A DNA stretch of 64,000 nucleotides from NCBI GenBank assembly GCA_032718565.1, contig JAVGVS010000093.1:1443091-1507090 (forward strand), read 5' to 3'. The notes beneath the pieces are model-generated. The model worked only from the letters and a program-made list of their open reading frames with translations. It made no database searches and was not told where the DNA came from. The stretch is from Distichodus sexfasciatus. Its lineage: Eukaryota; Chordata; Actinopteri; Characiformes; Distichodontidae. Below, piece after piece: positions 22,416 through 34,479 of this stretch; within the stretch, counting starts at the first letter, position 1; the number at the start of each line of letters is the position of its first letter. The translations under genes were made by a program, and so were the position numbers.

Positions 22416-25400
22416 AGGACACTGAGTTTAAGTTATAACCAGTTTGTTATTTCAAGGCAGTATTGTGTATGTGTCTGTTTTGTTGTGTCTGTCTCGTAGA
22501 CTCCGGATGGCTGGTAATTTCATCTCAGAACCCTACTGTCTTCCCTTCCTGTTCCTGTGGTCATTGTTACCAGCTTCATCACGGAGGTCAAGAAAAACCA
22601 TAAACTGACCGCCCGGTTAGCACCAAACCCATAGCCCAGATCCTGCTCCCCTGTGCCTCAGTCTCCACCACATCATTCAGAACACATACAATTGCTGGTG
22701 CTTGACACCATGCACACCGACATCATCTGGGCTTACCCTGGTTGCGCACACACAGCCCGCATTGGCCTGGACCAATGCCCGTATTGTGGCTTGGGCCCTG
22801 CACCTGCTCACGTCTGGCAGTCGGTACATGCCACATCCATCCAAGCCCCCAATGCTGGTGCACCATTCATTCCCCATGAATACACTGACCTAGCGGCGTT
22901 TAGCGTTTCTGGGGCCACCGTCTTCCGCCTCACCCGACCGTGGGATTAAGCTATTGACCTGTTGCCTGGCACCACCCCTGGTCCCGGGTCTATCCGTTGT
23001 CGAGGTTGAAACCAAGGCAATGGAGGATGCGATGGCGGGCGCTCGGGCCGGACCATTGGCAATCGTCGACACTCTGCTAGTTTTTCTTTATAGAAAAAAA
23101 AGCCGGCTATTTCGTAAACCGGGAGTCTCCAGCGCGGTCACTGTGATGTACCCGCACCCCCTTCGCTCATCCCTCGGCGATTGAAACGCTCGGGGGCCAG
23201 GCTTTTCACTAAGCTTGACCTCCAGGGCGCTTACAATTGGTCCGCATTCGAGCTGGCGACGAGTGGAAGACGGCCTTTAGCACCACCTCTGGCCACTACC
23301 ATTACAACGTGATGCCTTTCGGACTGGCCAATGCACTGTCGTTCTTCCAGGCGTTCGCGAGCGGCGTGTTCCGGGGCCTGCTGAACCACTGCGTTGTGGT
23401 GTATCTGGGCCGATATACTTGTATATTCTCCAAGATTACCCGGCGCATGTTCCATATGTCGGGCTGATCTCCGTCGCCTGCTCAACCGGGCTTTATGCCG
23501 GCAATGTGAGTTCACGAAGTGAGGTCTCGTTCTCGGCACAACATCGGCCCGAAGGGTGGGCATGTGGATGACAGAAGGTGGCAGCGTAACTGGTGGCGGG
23601 CCCACCTGCGGTGAAGGCTGCAGCGGTTCTTAGGATGCGCCAAATTTTTATGGGCGCTTCGTCGGGGTTCAGTCAGTGGCGGCCCCCTACGGCCCCTCCT
23701 CGAGGGCAAACGAAATTCCTGCAGGTCACCTCAGGCCGAGCCACTTAACTGGCCCGGCTCAAGTTGCTGATTTACCCAGGCCCCTGTGCTGGTTACCTGA
23801 TCCTGAAGCCCTTTGTGGTGGAGGTGGATGCCTCGGAAGGTAGGCATTGGGGGGTGTTGTCACAGCGATCAGGCTTTCCGGAGGATTGCATCCTGTGCCT
23901 ATTTTTCTGAGAAACCTTAACAGAGCGGCGGAATTCGACGCCGGTAACGAGAACTGCTGGCGCTGTAAAGGCGTTGGAGGTGGCGACACTGGCTGGGCGC
24001 CATCACTTTGTGTATTCTGAATCACCGCAACCTGGAGGCCACATCCGGCAAGCTAAGAGGCTCAGCGAAACTTATTTCGCTGGTCATTGTTCTTCGCAGA
24101 TTTAATTTTCCATCACTTATCGTCCTGGGTCGAAAAATGGCAAAACCCGATGCAGCAATCTTTCGGCGTTTAGCGCGCCGCCAACGCCGTTAAGGTCCAG
24201 GCCCATTCTGCGACCCGGCGTCGTGGTGGCTCTCGTCATCAGAGATCTGGATGAGAGATCGCCCGACTGGCAGCGCCCTCCGCCTGACAGTTGTCCCCCC
24301 GGAAGGGTCTTCGTGCCGGAGTAGCTGCGGGCTCGGGTCGTCGAATGGGTCCACACTATACCTGCTAGTGGCCATCCAGGAATTTCCAGGGACCCTGGGC
24401 GCGCGATGCAGCAAAAAATATAATTGTTGGCGGCAATTAAGCTGGGGTTATCAGAGGAGCAGTTGCCTCCTGTTATTCGGTCTCTTGTGACCACCGACTC
24501 TAATCCAGTTTGCCAGCGGTAAACTAATGCCCCTACCCGATGCCCAACAGGCCGTGGTCTCACATTGCTGTGGACTTTGTCACCCGGACGTTATCGAAGA
24601 TTACCACTATCCTGGTGGTAGTGGATCGTTTTTCAAAAGGTGTTCGTTTCCTGCCTCTGGTTTCTCTCCCCTCTGCCCTGCAGGTGGCCGAGGAGCTGTT
24701 CCATGCGATGTTCGGGTGTACGTTTACCGGAGGACATCCTCTCCGACCGGGGTCCCCAGTTTGTCTCTCGGGTGTGGAGGGCCTTCATGGAGAAGCTGGG
24801 GATCACCGTGTCTTTGACATCCGGCTACCACCCACAGACCAGCGGGCAAGCTTGACGTACCAATCCAGGAGATGGGGAGGTTCCTCGGGCTTCTACTTAC
24901 ACCCGGCAGCTTTTGACTGGGCCGACTTCTGGCTTGGGCGGAAATGCGTGAGAATTCCCATTCGCCACCCGCTACCGGCCTCACCCCCCTTTCAGTGTGT
25001 GCTGGGGCGTCAGCCCCGTTTATTGCCGCCAGGACACCTCGTCCACTGGGGTTCCTCGTTGGATAATTAGTTCGGGCGGCAGGAACAGGTCTGGGGAGGT
25101 GCACGCAATCACATCAACGAGCAGTTCGATGGGTTTACCCGTCCAGGCCCCGTCCGGAGGCGTGGTAGCGAGTTTACCGGAGCTGGCGATCGGGTATGGC
25201 TGTCGACCGGGATTTCACGTCGGGTCTCCCTCCGTGGCTCACGCGGTACGCCGGACTATACCATTCTCAAACTCATCAATCCTGTCACTGTTAAATTACG
25301 TTACTTGCGTTACCTGTCTCCCCAGTCTTCCATGTGTCTCCTCAGGCGGCAGTCGGGGCCCGTTGGACCCGGGGAGGCGCGAACCCATCGCTGCCTGAAA

Positions 25401-25711
25401 TTGGCGTCGAGCGCTCCGCCGCCACCGAGTCAGGCAGCTGTTAGACTCGGCAATGGGGTGACCAGCTGCAATACCTGGTGGACTGGCAGGGAGTGCGGTC
25501 TGAGAACAGAGCTGGGTCGGCCGGGATGTCCTCAGTCGAAGGGCTGATGGAAATTCACCAGTCTCGGCGGATCGCCGGCTCCTCGCCCTCAGGGCCGGCC
25601 TACCCGGCAGCCGCGGCCACAGTCGGGAGTCAAGCGTCCCGGTCGGCCTCGCACTCGCCCTGCGCGGACAGGTGAGGGTCCTCGCCGCCGCCGAGGCAGT
25701 CTGAAGGGTAC
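22416..25711 (+). pseudogene. Gypsy pol remnant: RT, RNase H, integrase pieces
   Basis: Polyprotein for protein processing, reverse transcription and integration. RT is readable at 23237-23460 (DEWKTAFSTTSGHYHYNVMP, FGLANALSFFQAF), but the catalytic YLDD position reads YLGR. An RNase H-like piece VVEVDASEG is near 23817. The integrase core occurs in alternating frames at 24540-24860: WSHIAVDFVTR, then DILSDRGPQFVSRVW and SGYHPQTSGQA. Frameshifts are frequent (for example between the first and second integrase aspartates). No single piece could yield a working enzyme. Confidence 0.85.
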
Positions 25712-26262
25712 TATCACCGTCTGCGCCTCCTCTGACCTTCGGACTTCGCCAGAGTAATTAATCCTGAGTTTGATGTGTCGCGTCTGCGTTGTCTTGGTGA
25801 TAAAATTGTCTTCCCTTTAAAACTCCGCCAGTCACGTCTGGGTTATCCAGCGTCATCGGTGGCGGATTCCTCCTGCTGTGTGTCACTTCCTCGTGGTGCC
25901 CCAGTTAGTTTAGCCATGCTATAAAGCGGTCAGGAATCGATTTGTTTGTTAAAGTGATTCCGCAAATCAATAGTGTGTGCATTTTAATCGCTTGTCTGCC
26001 CAACCAACGCTTCTCGCTCCGGACTCTGGACTACCGATCGATCGAGAATGGAGATAAGCGTGAGTGCACGCTCTTCTGCCTAACCGTTAGCCGCAGCGGC
26101 TAACTTTCTCCACCCGAACTACTCGGCGCCTTCGTTGCTGGACTAGATGTGCTTGGGAACGAAGCGAGCATTGTTTTGTGTGCACCTCTGAATAAATCAC
26201 CTGCATTATTATGGTTTGCGATTGCGTCCTACTCTTTTATTACACACACCGGAACCGTGACA
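25712..26262 (+). repeat. 3' LTR of the Gypsy element
   Basis: Starts TATCACCGTCTGCG (TG mutated to TA), ends AACCGTGACA, preceded by a short purine tract GAAGGGTAC. Shows more indels than the 5' LTR. Confidence 0.88.
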
Positions 26263-26951
26263 TAATGACTGAGATAATTATATTTTATCTCCATTATTTT
26301 TCATATAATTAAAAAGTAATTGTCTAGTAGTTTCTTTTCTGTCCATTTTGTATTTTGATGGAAAAAGCTTTTGATGAGCATTTTGTTTTTATTAAATTAC
26401 TGAAATAATCATTTCCCATTTCTTGGGTTGTTGATTCCTCTCTATAAAAAAAGTCGTCAATTGAAAATGAAGAAATACTAAAGTTTTGGTTAATTTTGAG
26501 CTGATTTGGGCTCATTTTTGGCCTATAAATCGCTTCTTTTTAGCCTTTCTGGAAGAACTACATTTTCATGATGCCATTCCGCCTTATGAGACACAGAGCA
26601 CTAATGTGTGCATTACCATGCAGTGGCAATTTAAAAGGCTAATTTTGGGGGTGTGTGCTCCTAAATTTTAAATCAACACCCCCTGAAAAATAATTATGAT
26701 TTTGTGAATTAGCCAGTTCTCAAGCCTTGGATTTCACAAAATTGCTTTTTAGAGATGGAATAAATGAAGACAGGCCCTAATGAACCAGTAAAATCCTTCC
26801 ACAAGTCAGATCCTCTTCTGACTGGTTGCCGTGTCTGCGATTTCCTGATTGTTTTAAATAAAATGTGCATTGAAATACTGCAAGGCATTACAGCATTAAA
26901 CAGTGCCTGTGTTGTTGTTCTCAACAGTGAAATGTTGAGAGTATGAAAGCT
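26263..26951. other. No gene recognised
   Basis: AT-rich with short frames only. Confidence 0.4.
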
Positions 26952-28084
26952 TGAGTGCTGGGCGATAAATGAACCGATATTTTACTGAGAAAAATGTATG
27001 ATGATAACGATGATAAACGTAGGCTATAAAATTTGATCACACTTGTTTGCCTACTATGCGACAGCGCGTTGAGACAGACAATGTCTTTGGCCCGTCTGCG
27101 TAGCAGCATAATGCCAGCACAACGTAATCATGTGTTGGTACGCATATAGCACTGCGGAAAAAGCCACGTGGTAAATATTAGCTGCCACGCGTTCTCAGCG
27201 GTCTCTTGATGCGTCCGCTGAGCATGTCGTCATAAATTTATGAGAGTTGCAGTACCAGCAAAAAGAATGGAGGCGGCTGTATCTTAAAGTTTTTTGCCCC
27301 TCGTGTCAGCATTGTTGATTTACCATCAACTGCAGCTGAAACGGTTTTTCGCAGTCTTTGCACCTTGTAACATCCCAATGCAAATAATTTGATCTTTCTT
27401 CCTCATTCTCCAACACTGCCACCTGTTGGAGTCCTCAGATAACAAAAATTAATAGCGCAAGTATATCAAAACTTTAGATACAATAGTCAGTACAATGCTG
27501 GCTTAGCACCAGCGTCCACAAGCGCACCCGTCGTGCAAGGTAGCGTTAAGTATATCGCAGCTCTAAGTAAAGATGTCAGGCAACCAGGACGGCGCGCTGA
27601 GTGAATAAAGGGATGAAAATGCAGGGTTTCCCGCCCTGACTACGTCTGCCTTGGAAAAAAAAAACGAACGTGAAAGTACCCGATGAGGCTTTTCGTAACT
27701 TGGCAACAACAAGCACCGAGAAAGCACTCTGGAAGTGAGGTGTTGACAGCTCTCTTTGGCAGCGGCTATTTTTAAAACAAATTCTATGAGTGCAAAGTGC
27801 CTTCAGCCGGAAAAAAAGATGTCGGTGGAGACGTTTTTTTGCCACATTGCTCAGAGCGCTTCAAGTAGAAATTTGTTGAAAATTATTTGTTTAATATTGT
27901 TTGATTATTTTAACTTGTTCATTCAGTCTGTATAAGAATCCAAAAAAAACCCACATGACAATATATCATGATAATTATCAAAACCGATCAATATGACAAA
28001 AAATATAACTATAATATAAATATATAAAATAAAAATAAATATAATATAACGTGATAACGTTTTTGTTCGTATCGCCCAGTTCTA
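26952..28084. mobile_element. hAT-like non-autonomous element (CTGGGCGATA termini)
   Basis: The left end reads TGAGTGCTGGGCGATAAA and the right end ATCGCCCAGTTCTA, an inverted pair with the fish hAT CTGGGCGATAT style. A minus frame at 27576-27845 could be a transposase scrap but has no recognisable motif. No 8-bp duplication can be aligned. Confidence 0.55.
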
Positions 28085-28474
28085 GTATGGCTAATGGAGT
28101 TAGAATAAATGAAAGAAACAAAGTCGATGTGCATGACATGAAACAAGTCCATGACAAGGCAGAGTACAAATACGGCCAATTCTGAGACAAGACCGAGACC
28201 TTAAAAAACTGTTCTTGAGACCAGTCTCGAGTACTACAACCAGGGACATAGGGCCCCTCCCCATAAAAAAATAAAATTCTAGACTTCACAAGGGCCCTCC
28301 CTCCACTTGGGGCCCTGTTGAGAAAGTCCCACTTTTCACCCCACTACGATGCCCGTGACTACAACACTAAGAAAGGGAGAGAAACAGGAGGGATGTGTAG
28401 GATATGTAACTGGATGCAAATGCAGGAGCTGACCGAACTCAAAGGTGTAAGGAATTCCGAAATGGTCAAAATGT
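28085..28474. other. No gene; possible hAT-type scrap
   Basis: GAGACCAGTCTCGAGTACTA near 28220 is a self-complementary-rich motif often seen in fish DNA transposons, but no partner end is visible. Confidence 0.3.
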
Positions 28475-28491
28475 AATAAATAAATAAATAG
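28475..28491. repeat. (AATA)n microsatellite
   Basis: Four AATA units immediately before the SINE. Confidence 0.8.
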
Positions 28492-28499
28492 GATGTTAC

Positions 28500-28682
28500 G
28501 GCGACATGGTGGCGCAGTGGTTAGGGCTGCCGCCTCACAGCGAGAAGGTCCTGGGTTCGAGTACCAGGTTGGCTGTGGGGCCTTTCTGTGTGGAGGATGT
28601 CTTGCGCCCATAATTTTCGGTATAGGCTCCAGTCCCCCCGCGACCCCGGTTGGCATTCAGCGGTTTGGCTAATGAATGCCTA
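28500..28682 (+). mobile_element. tRNA-derived fish SINE, internally shortened
   Basis: Box A TGGCGCAGTGGTTAGG and box B GGTTCGAGT are clear. The sequence then jumps from TTTCTGTGTGGAG to the ATAATTTTCGG...GGCTCCAGTCCCC tail, losing the middle of the body seen in 15655-16023. Imperfect flanking repeats (ATAGGATGTTAC and ATAGGACATTAT) may be the target duplication. Confidence 0.8.
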
Positions 28683-28737
28683 ATGAAAATAGGACATTAT
28701 GAAATAAATAACTATATGAATAACTATATAAATAAGA

Positions 28738-28901
28738 AGCAGATATATATTATGACAATATAATTGTGCAAAAATTTAACACATTTTGAAATACAGCTGA
28801 TTATTATGAAATATTTTGCATTCTGCTTTAAAAAATTGCTTATTATTGTGAAACATTATTTAATTGTTATTATGTTTCCCGATAACAGAGATTATTGCAG
28901 A
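28738..28901 (+). repeat. Dispersed repeat, copy 1
   Basis: Matches the reverse complement of 42787-42935 over ~150 bp (shared GAAATACAGCTKATTATTATG, TTGCATTCTGCTT, TAACAGAGAYWATTGCAG). Confidence 0.7.
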
Positions 28902-28915
28902 GAACTTTAATTCCA

Positions 28916-29106
28916 GTGAACACTTTCACAGATCAAAAAATATTAAAAACGATGTGATTTGTGGTCAGACAAACAAACCTGCATTTGTGAACACTTTCAC
29001 AGATCAAAAAATATGAAAAATTATGTGATTTGTGGTCAGACAGACAAACCTGCATTTGTGAACACTTTCACAATTGATATACATATGAAAAACGATGTGA
29101 TTTGTG
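28916..29106. repeat. 71-bp tandem repeat, ~2.7 copies
   Basis: Units start GTGAACACTTTCACA at 28916, 28987 and 29058. Each carries AAACGATGTGATTTGTGGTC-like sequence. Confidence 0.9.
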
Positions 29107-29661
29107 TATCAATTAATTGTGTTTCAATATAAAAAGTACTGTAACAACACTGTAACAACACAGTATGATTATCAAAACAGGTGTCACGAGCTATTCTGTG
29201 ATTTATTTGTACGTTGCAACTTAAGAAACCAACTTAACAGTAAATTGCTAAAAGTGCGCGTCAAGCGTCATACTTTGTGATTCTCTTATCTACTCCTCTG
29301 TGCCAATTTGACCGTAAACTTCCGGGTCACAACAAAACTGTTCAAAAAGGACTGATTTCCACACAGATATTCTATTCCTGATTTTCGTCTATAATCACAC
29401 TGAAGAAAATCGGATAACTGGCCATCCTTTCGTTTTTCGATCGTAAAATCGAAAGAAAAAAGAAAAAACGGGTCGTTTTCGTTTTTGGATTTTCCGATTT
29501 AAGATGAAAAACAATTGGCCATCATGTACACGGACCCTCCACCCTGTATCAAAAGTCAATTGACAAAGGCATACTGCTGAAAAGCATCATTGGCTGTCAC
29601 GTACACGTGTGCCAGTTGTGTGATTCACTGCTCCTTTACTCAGACGAAAGCAATAGCACAT
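29107..29661. other. No gene; includes a TCG/AAA-rich hairpin
   Basis: At 29428-29456 the sequence CTTTCGTTTTTCGATCG...CGAAAG can fold on itself. No coding or element assignment. Confidence 0.35.
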
Positions 29662-29775
29662 TGTCACGTGCACTGCCTCCCGCTGCCAATAATGGCACCA
29701 GAACTGCCGTCCGCGGGTCAAAGAGTATAAAAGGAATTAATAGCCGCCTAACCCTGTTATGGGAATTCGCTCGGT
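29662..29775 (+). repeat. 5' LTR, internally deleted
   Basis: The first ~75 bp match 33677-33755 (ending at the TATA region GAGTATAAAAGGAAT). The sequence then jumps to AGCCGCCTAACCC, which is near the end of the 3' LTR (~34120). About 370 bp are missing. Confidence 0.75.
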
Positions 29776-29798
29776 TATGGGACGTAGTGTCGAGCCAG

Positions 29799-30796
29799 AT
29801 GGCAAAAATGGAGCAGCTGCGTAGCGAAGTCGCGTCTCTGCGCCGCAGCAACCAAGACCTAGGGGCCATGCACTGTGAGGTGGAGGAGCTGCGGCAGAAG
29901 GTTTCGACGCTCCTCGCAGCTGTTCAGGAGTTGTCTGACCCATAGCGGCAACCCATTCCTCCCTCCCTGAACCACCCTTGGTGTTATCTGAGAAATGGAA
30001 TGGCATAGATGGGAAGTGTGACGTTTTTCTAACTGCACTGGACCGTATGTTTGAGTTTCATCCCACCAGATACTCCACGGACCAGCAGTGCATCAAGCTT
30101 CTCATCTCCCTGCTTTCCGGGCAGGCAGCAGAGTGGGCCACGGCTGTGCTGCAATCTCATTCTTCTGTCAGCCACTCCTACACCGAATTCACTCACCAGC
30201 TCTGTCTCACTTTTGAGCACCCTGACAGTGACGTGGAGACCGACGCCAGGCTGTACCATCTGCAGCAGGGCTCAGCATCTGTGAGTCACTACACAGTGGA
30301 CTTTCGGACTCTCGCTGTTCAGACCACCTGGGGGGATACCATGCTCCAGACCACCTACTTCGAGGGGCTGGCTTCCCGCATCAAAGACGAACTCACCAGA
30401 CGGGAGCTCCCAGCCATGCTGGAGGGACTAATTCAACTTGCCCTAAGGATTGACCAACGCCTTATGTCCCATCCGAGGCCAGCTCCTCATACCCTGCCGC
30501 CAGCAGTTTCCCCTTCTCCTCAACCCACGCCACGATGCACGACCTTCACCACCTTCTCCCCAGCATCATGATACCACTCATCTACTCTGACATCAGCATC
30601 TGGACCTGTTGGTTCTCCACCTCTTGCTGTGGCCTTTTCCTCTGGTGCCGGGGAACCCATGCAGTTAGGATGGCCTCCTTAACCACCGCGGAGAGAGAGA
30701 GATGTTATTGGGAAGGCCTCTGCACCTATTGTGGTTCCTCCCAGCACCATCGAGTGGTTTGTCCTCTCCGTCCGGGAAATGGCCCAACCTGGTGAG
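29799..30796 (+). pseudogene. Gypsy gag, frameshifted, with CCHC knuckle
   Basis: Particle structural protein. It starts MAKMEQLRSEVASLRRSNQD at 29799, a short coiled-coil-like heptad region, and stops at 29945. The main frame continues from 29978 to 30571 with the Retrotrans_gag-type body (LSEKWNGIDGKCDVFLTALD, LLSGQAAEWATAVLQ, YTVDFRTLAVQTTW). A second shift brings in the knuckle CTYC-GSSQ-H-HRVV-C (C-X2-C-X4-H-X4-C) near 30720-30765. Confidence 0.85.
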
Positions 30797-31159
30797 TGCT
30801 GAGAGCAACTCACTGGGTCTGCTCCACCTCCTCTTGATTCAAGCTGCTGTTTCTTGGCTCACGGTTAATCCTCTCTAACTCATCTCACCAGACCCAACCT
30901 CTTCACCTCATCATCGACAGTCACCATGAACAAATCCAGTTCCTCCTCACTTCCGTCTCATCTCCCCCCATAATTCTCAGGTACCCTTAGCTGCTTCAAC
31001 ACAATCCCCTCATCTCCTGGCACCAGAACAAGATTCTGCAATGGGGGCCGACCTGTTCCAAACTTTGCCTGTGGGCTTCGGCTGGGACTTGCTCTAGGGA
31101 GTCCAAGGCCCCCGATGTCGACACAGAGACCAACTGAGCACCGTACCACAACCTGGCAG

Positions 31160-32280
31160 AGGCCTTTTGCAAGAAGCACGCCATCCAGCTTCCCCTGAAT
31201 TGCTCCTACGACCTGGCCATCGACCTCCTGCCAGGCGCAGTACCACCCCGCAGCTGACTCTACTCCCTCTTTGCCTCCGAGACCCAGGCGATGGAGGACT
31301 ATATCAACAATGCTCTCTGGCAAGGTACCATCTGGCCCTCCTCCTTGCCTGCTGCCGTGGGGTTCTTTTTTGGGAAGAAGAAGGACGGCAGCCTCCGTCT
31401 CTGCATCGAATATTGGGGGCTCAACAAGATAACTGTAAAGAACTGTCACCTGCTTCCTCTTACCAACACCACCCTGGACGCACTCTCTGGTGCCACCTAC
31501 TTCACAAAGTTGGACCTCCGGCATGCCTACAACTTGGTGCGCATCAGGGAGTGCAACAAATGGAAGACGGCCTTCATCACTCTGACAGGACATTATGAGA
31601 GCCTGGTGATGCCTTCTGTCATCTCATCCCAGGGTGGACCCGGCATGGACCTGCAGAAGCTCGAGGCAGTACGTCATTGGCCCCTACCCAAGACTCTGAA
31701 ACAGCTCCAAAGGTTTCTCGGGTTTGCAAACTTCTACCGCCGCTTTATCCCAGGCTTCAGTATGGTTGCCACTCCCCTCACAACCTTGACTTGACCATCT
31801 CTGCACTGCTTCACCCTCACCCTCGAAGCCATCAGAGGCTTTCAGCAATTGTGCTAACATTTCACTACAGCACCCATCCTCCTTCATCCAGATCCCACCG
31901 GGCCTTTTGTTGTGGAAGTAGCTGCCTCTGATATGGGCACCAGGGCAGCCCTCTCCCAATGAGGTCCAGACTAGAAGCTACACCCCTGTAGCTTTTTCTC
32001 CAAAAAGTTCAATCCCATGTTACAGAGTAGGGGAGTGTGAGTTGTTGGCCATCAGGTGGGCCATGGAAGAATGGCGACACTGACTCCAGGGTGGCAGCAA
32101 ACCATTTATGGTCTGGATGGACCACCAAAATCTCATATCCATCCAAAACCTTAAGCACTTGAACCCTCAGTAGGCGTGGTGGGCATTATTCTTCAAACAG
32201 TTCAATTTCCATCTTTCCTACTGCCCGGGGTCCAAAAACATCAAAGCAGATGCCCTCTCCTGACAACAAGAGGCCAACAG
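31160..32280 (+). pseudogene. Gypsy reverse transcriptase and RNase H remnant
   Basis: RT fingers/palm are readable in one frame at 31291-31794: KKDGSLRLCIEYWGLNKITV, then TKLDLRHAYNLVRIRECNKW (first catalytic Asp in KLDL). Directly after HYESLVMP the frame jumps to PGMDLQKLEAVRHWPLPKTL, so the segment holding YxDD has been deleted. RNase H follows with stops: FVVEVAASDMGTRAALSQ near 31910, WMDHQNLISIQNLK near 32115 and CPGSKNIKADALS near 32225. Confidence 0.85.
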
Positions 32281-32287
32281 TCCCAGG

Positions 32288-33747
32288 ATGGACCCTGTGC
32301 CTGTCCTCACTACCACCAAGATCATCGCATCTCTCCACTGGGAATTGGAAATGAGGGTGCGCCAGGCACAGGTCTCAGAGACCGCACCGGCAGGTGTGCT
32401 GCCTGGATGCCTTTATGTGCCAACTCCCGTCCACACCAAGGTGCTCACCTGGGCACATTCCTCTGCCCTCTCCGGCCACCCAGGGGCCCAGCATACTCTG
32501 CAGTTAACCAGCCAAGCCTTCTGGTGGCCCTCCATGGCTGAAGATGTTAAGGAGTATGTCCAGGCATGCCCAGTGTGTGCCAGGGCCAAGGACTCTAACA
32601 AACCATCACCGGGGAACTCCAACCTCTCCCTGTTTCCCAGAAGCCCTGGTCCCACATTGCTGTTGACTTCATCACGGGCCTGCCAGTCTCTGAAGGCAAG
32701 AACACCATCCTCACCATCGTTGATTGGTTCTCCAAGGCTGTGCACCTGGTGGCCCTTGCCAGACTCCCATCAGCTAAGACTACTGTGGAGCTGATACATG
32801 TAGTCCACTTGCATGGGTTCCCCAAGGACATCATCTCGGACAGAGGGCCTCAATTAAACACCCACTTCTGGAAGGCCTTCTGCCATCTGATCAACACCAC
32901 CTGCAGTTTATCTTCTGGTTACCATCCCCAAAGCAACGGTCAGACGGAGCGGACCAACCAACAACTGGAGCGCTACCTGAGATGCTTTGCCGTGGATCGC
33001 CAGTGCTCCTGGGCCTGCTACCTCATTTGGGCAGAACTGTCTCACAACCTCCATGTCTCCTCTGCCACCAACCTGAGCCCATTTGAGGTGTGCTATGGTT
33101 ACCAGCCTCCGATGTTCAACCATCAAAAACCAGAGGTGGAGGTTCCGTCAGCCCTTTGGCTCTGGACTCAAGCCAATGCAGCCATTCACCATGCCAACAC
33201 CCGTTATGCCACTAGGTACCACGTAGGTGACAAAGTATGGTTATCTACAAGAAATCTCCACCTCCACATGGACTCTCGTAAGCTCACTCCCTGGTTCATC
33301 GGACCCTACTGTATCACTCTCCAGATTAACCCTGTCACCTACCAGCTCCAACTGCCTGCAGCGCTCCGGATCCATCCAGTATTCCATACATCGCAGCTGA
33401 AACTGTTTATCACTTCTCCCATGGTGCCTTCCACTCCTGCCCCTCCCCCGCCGTATGATGATATGGGTGGTCCAACGTACACCGTGCGTAGGATCCTTGA
33501 TTTACATCCTTGGGGCAGAGGTACTCAGTACCTCGTCGATTGGGAAGGTTACGGCCCCAAGGAGAGGTCGTGGATTCCGGCCCAGTTCGTACTAGACCCG
33601 GAGTTGATTCGGGACTACCGTCACTGGGTATCCTCTCAGCCAGGTCCATCTGGTGCCAGTTCAGGAGGGGGGGTACTGTCACATGCACTGCCTCCCGCGG
33701 GCGATAATGGAACCGGAAATGCTAGCCAAAGAGGTCAAAGAGTATAA
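32288..33747 (+). pseudogene. Gypsy integrase with chromodomain, one frameshift
   Basis: Inserts the cDNA into chromatin. N-terminal zinc-binding residues are visible (HTKVLTWAHSSALSGHPG and CPVCARAK, an H-H-C-C finger) at 32430-32590. A frameshift near 32620 precedes WSHIAVDFITGLP (first catalytic Asp). The frame then stays open for 335 codons (32740-33747), with the second Asp in DIISDRGPQLN, Glu in the GYHPQSNGQTERTN region, and a C-terminal chromodomain (YTVRRILDLHPWG, YLVDWEGYGPKERSWIPA) that in chromoviruses directs insertion to marked chromatin. This last frame is the best-preserved Gypsy coding in the window. Confidence 0.88.
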
Positions 33748-34172
33748 AAGGAATAACTTCCTCGCAGCTCGCCGCTCTGCCATTGAGTCAACTTGGCCCT
33801 CTCTCTAATTCCATTGGCATCAACTGTGAGTACTCTCCGTTATTGGGTTCATCTCTTTGTTAGAGTGTGTGTCTTTACAACGTGGATTATTGTGGTAATC
33901 CTTGCTCTTCACGTAAGAGAGTTCTTATATCAACTTGCATAGCAATCCTACCTACTCACGTTCTCAGCCGTGTTTGGGTTAACCACCATGCTACAAGGGC
34001 TAATGGCTAATGAGTAGCAATTCACTATACCCTAACCAGATCACTGGAGAATTGTGAAAGGGGGCATTCGGTTCATATCCTAACCAGATCACTGTCCAAA
34101 TCGCAAAGCATTCCGACAGCCGCCTAACCCGGCCACTGAAAGATTGTTAGCGTCTGTTATTCATGTCACATC
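33677..34172 (+). repeat. 3' LTR of the second Gypsy element
   Basis: Begins TGTCACATGCACTGCC, has TATAAAAGG at ~33744, and ends near TTATTCATGTCA. The exact 3' edge is uncertain because the 5' LTR is deleted. Confidence 0.75.
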
Positions 34173-34479
34173 CTCATTAGATTCCTGACACACATGAAGC
34201 ATCAATTTATGCCTGGAGGTGAAATGTGTATTAAGTGCTGCACCCAGGATTTCCAACATTTAAAGACGGTGCTCAGTTGCTCTTAAACTATCGACAATAG
34301 TTTATGAATACAATTAAACTGATTTCCAGTTGTGCAAAAAAGTTGTAGTTATAGTTTAAAGTGCATTGTGCAATGTCTGCACAACAGTATAGAACCTGTG
34401 TAACACAGTAGCAACATAAACATTCATGGAGACAATATAGAACTAGAACTGCAAGCTGGTTTCAATGGGGTCAGTGCTC
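34173..34479. other. No gene recognised
   Basis: Unremarkable AT-rich sequence between the Gypsy LTR and the next repeat. Confidence 0.4.

Larger units (their letters stand above)
20949..26262 (+). mobile_element. Complete but decayed Ty3/Gypsy retrotransposon
   Basis: Two LTRs (20949-21476 and 25712-26262) flank a 4.2-kb interior. The 5-bp target duplication TAATG is exact (20944-20948 and 26263-26267). The order gag CCHC, protease/RT region, RNase H remnant, integrase is that of Gypsy. The reading frame is broken by many small indels throughout, far more than simple substitution decay. GC content is higher than in the neighbours. Confidence 0.92.
29662..34172 (+). mobile_element. Second Ty3/Gypsy retrotransposon (chromovirus-like)
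   Basis: The 3' LTR begins at 33677 with TGTCACATGCACTGCCTCC after the purine tract AGGAGGGGGGGTAC. A shortened 5' LTR with the same start is at 29662. Between them lie gag, RT, RNase H, integrase and a C-terminal chromodomain in standard Gypsy order. CACAT precedes the 5' LTR and recurs around 34167, but the register with the LTR end is imperfect. The family differs from the 20949-26262 element. Confidence 0.88.

Noticed and set aside
28500..28575. tRNA gene from box A and box B
   Set aside because: The boxes belong to a SINE head followed by the SINE body; a proper cloverleaf and acceptor stem are not formed.
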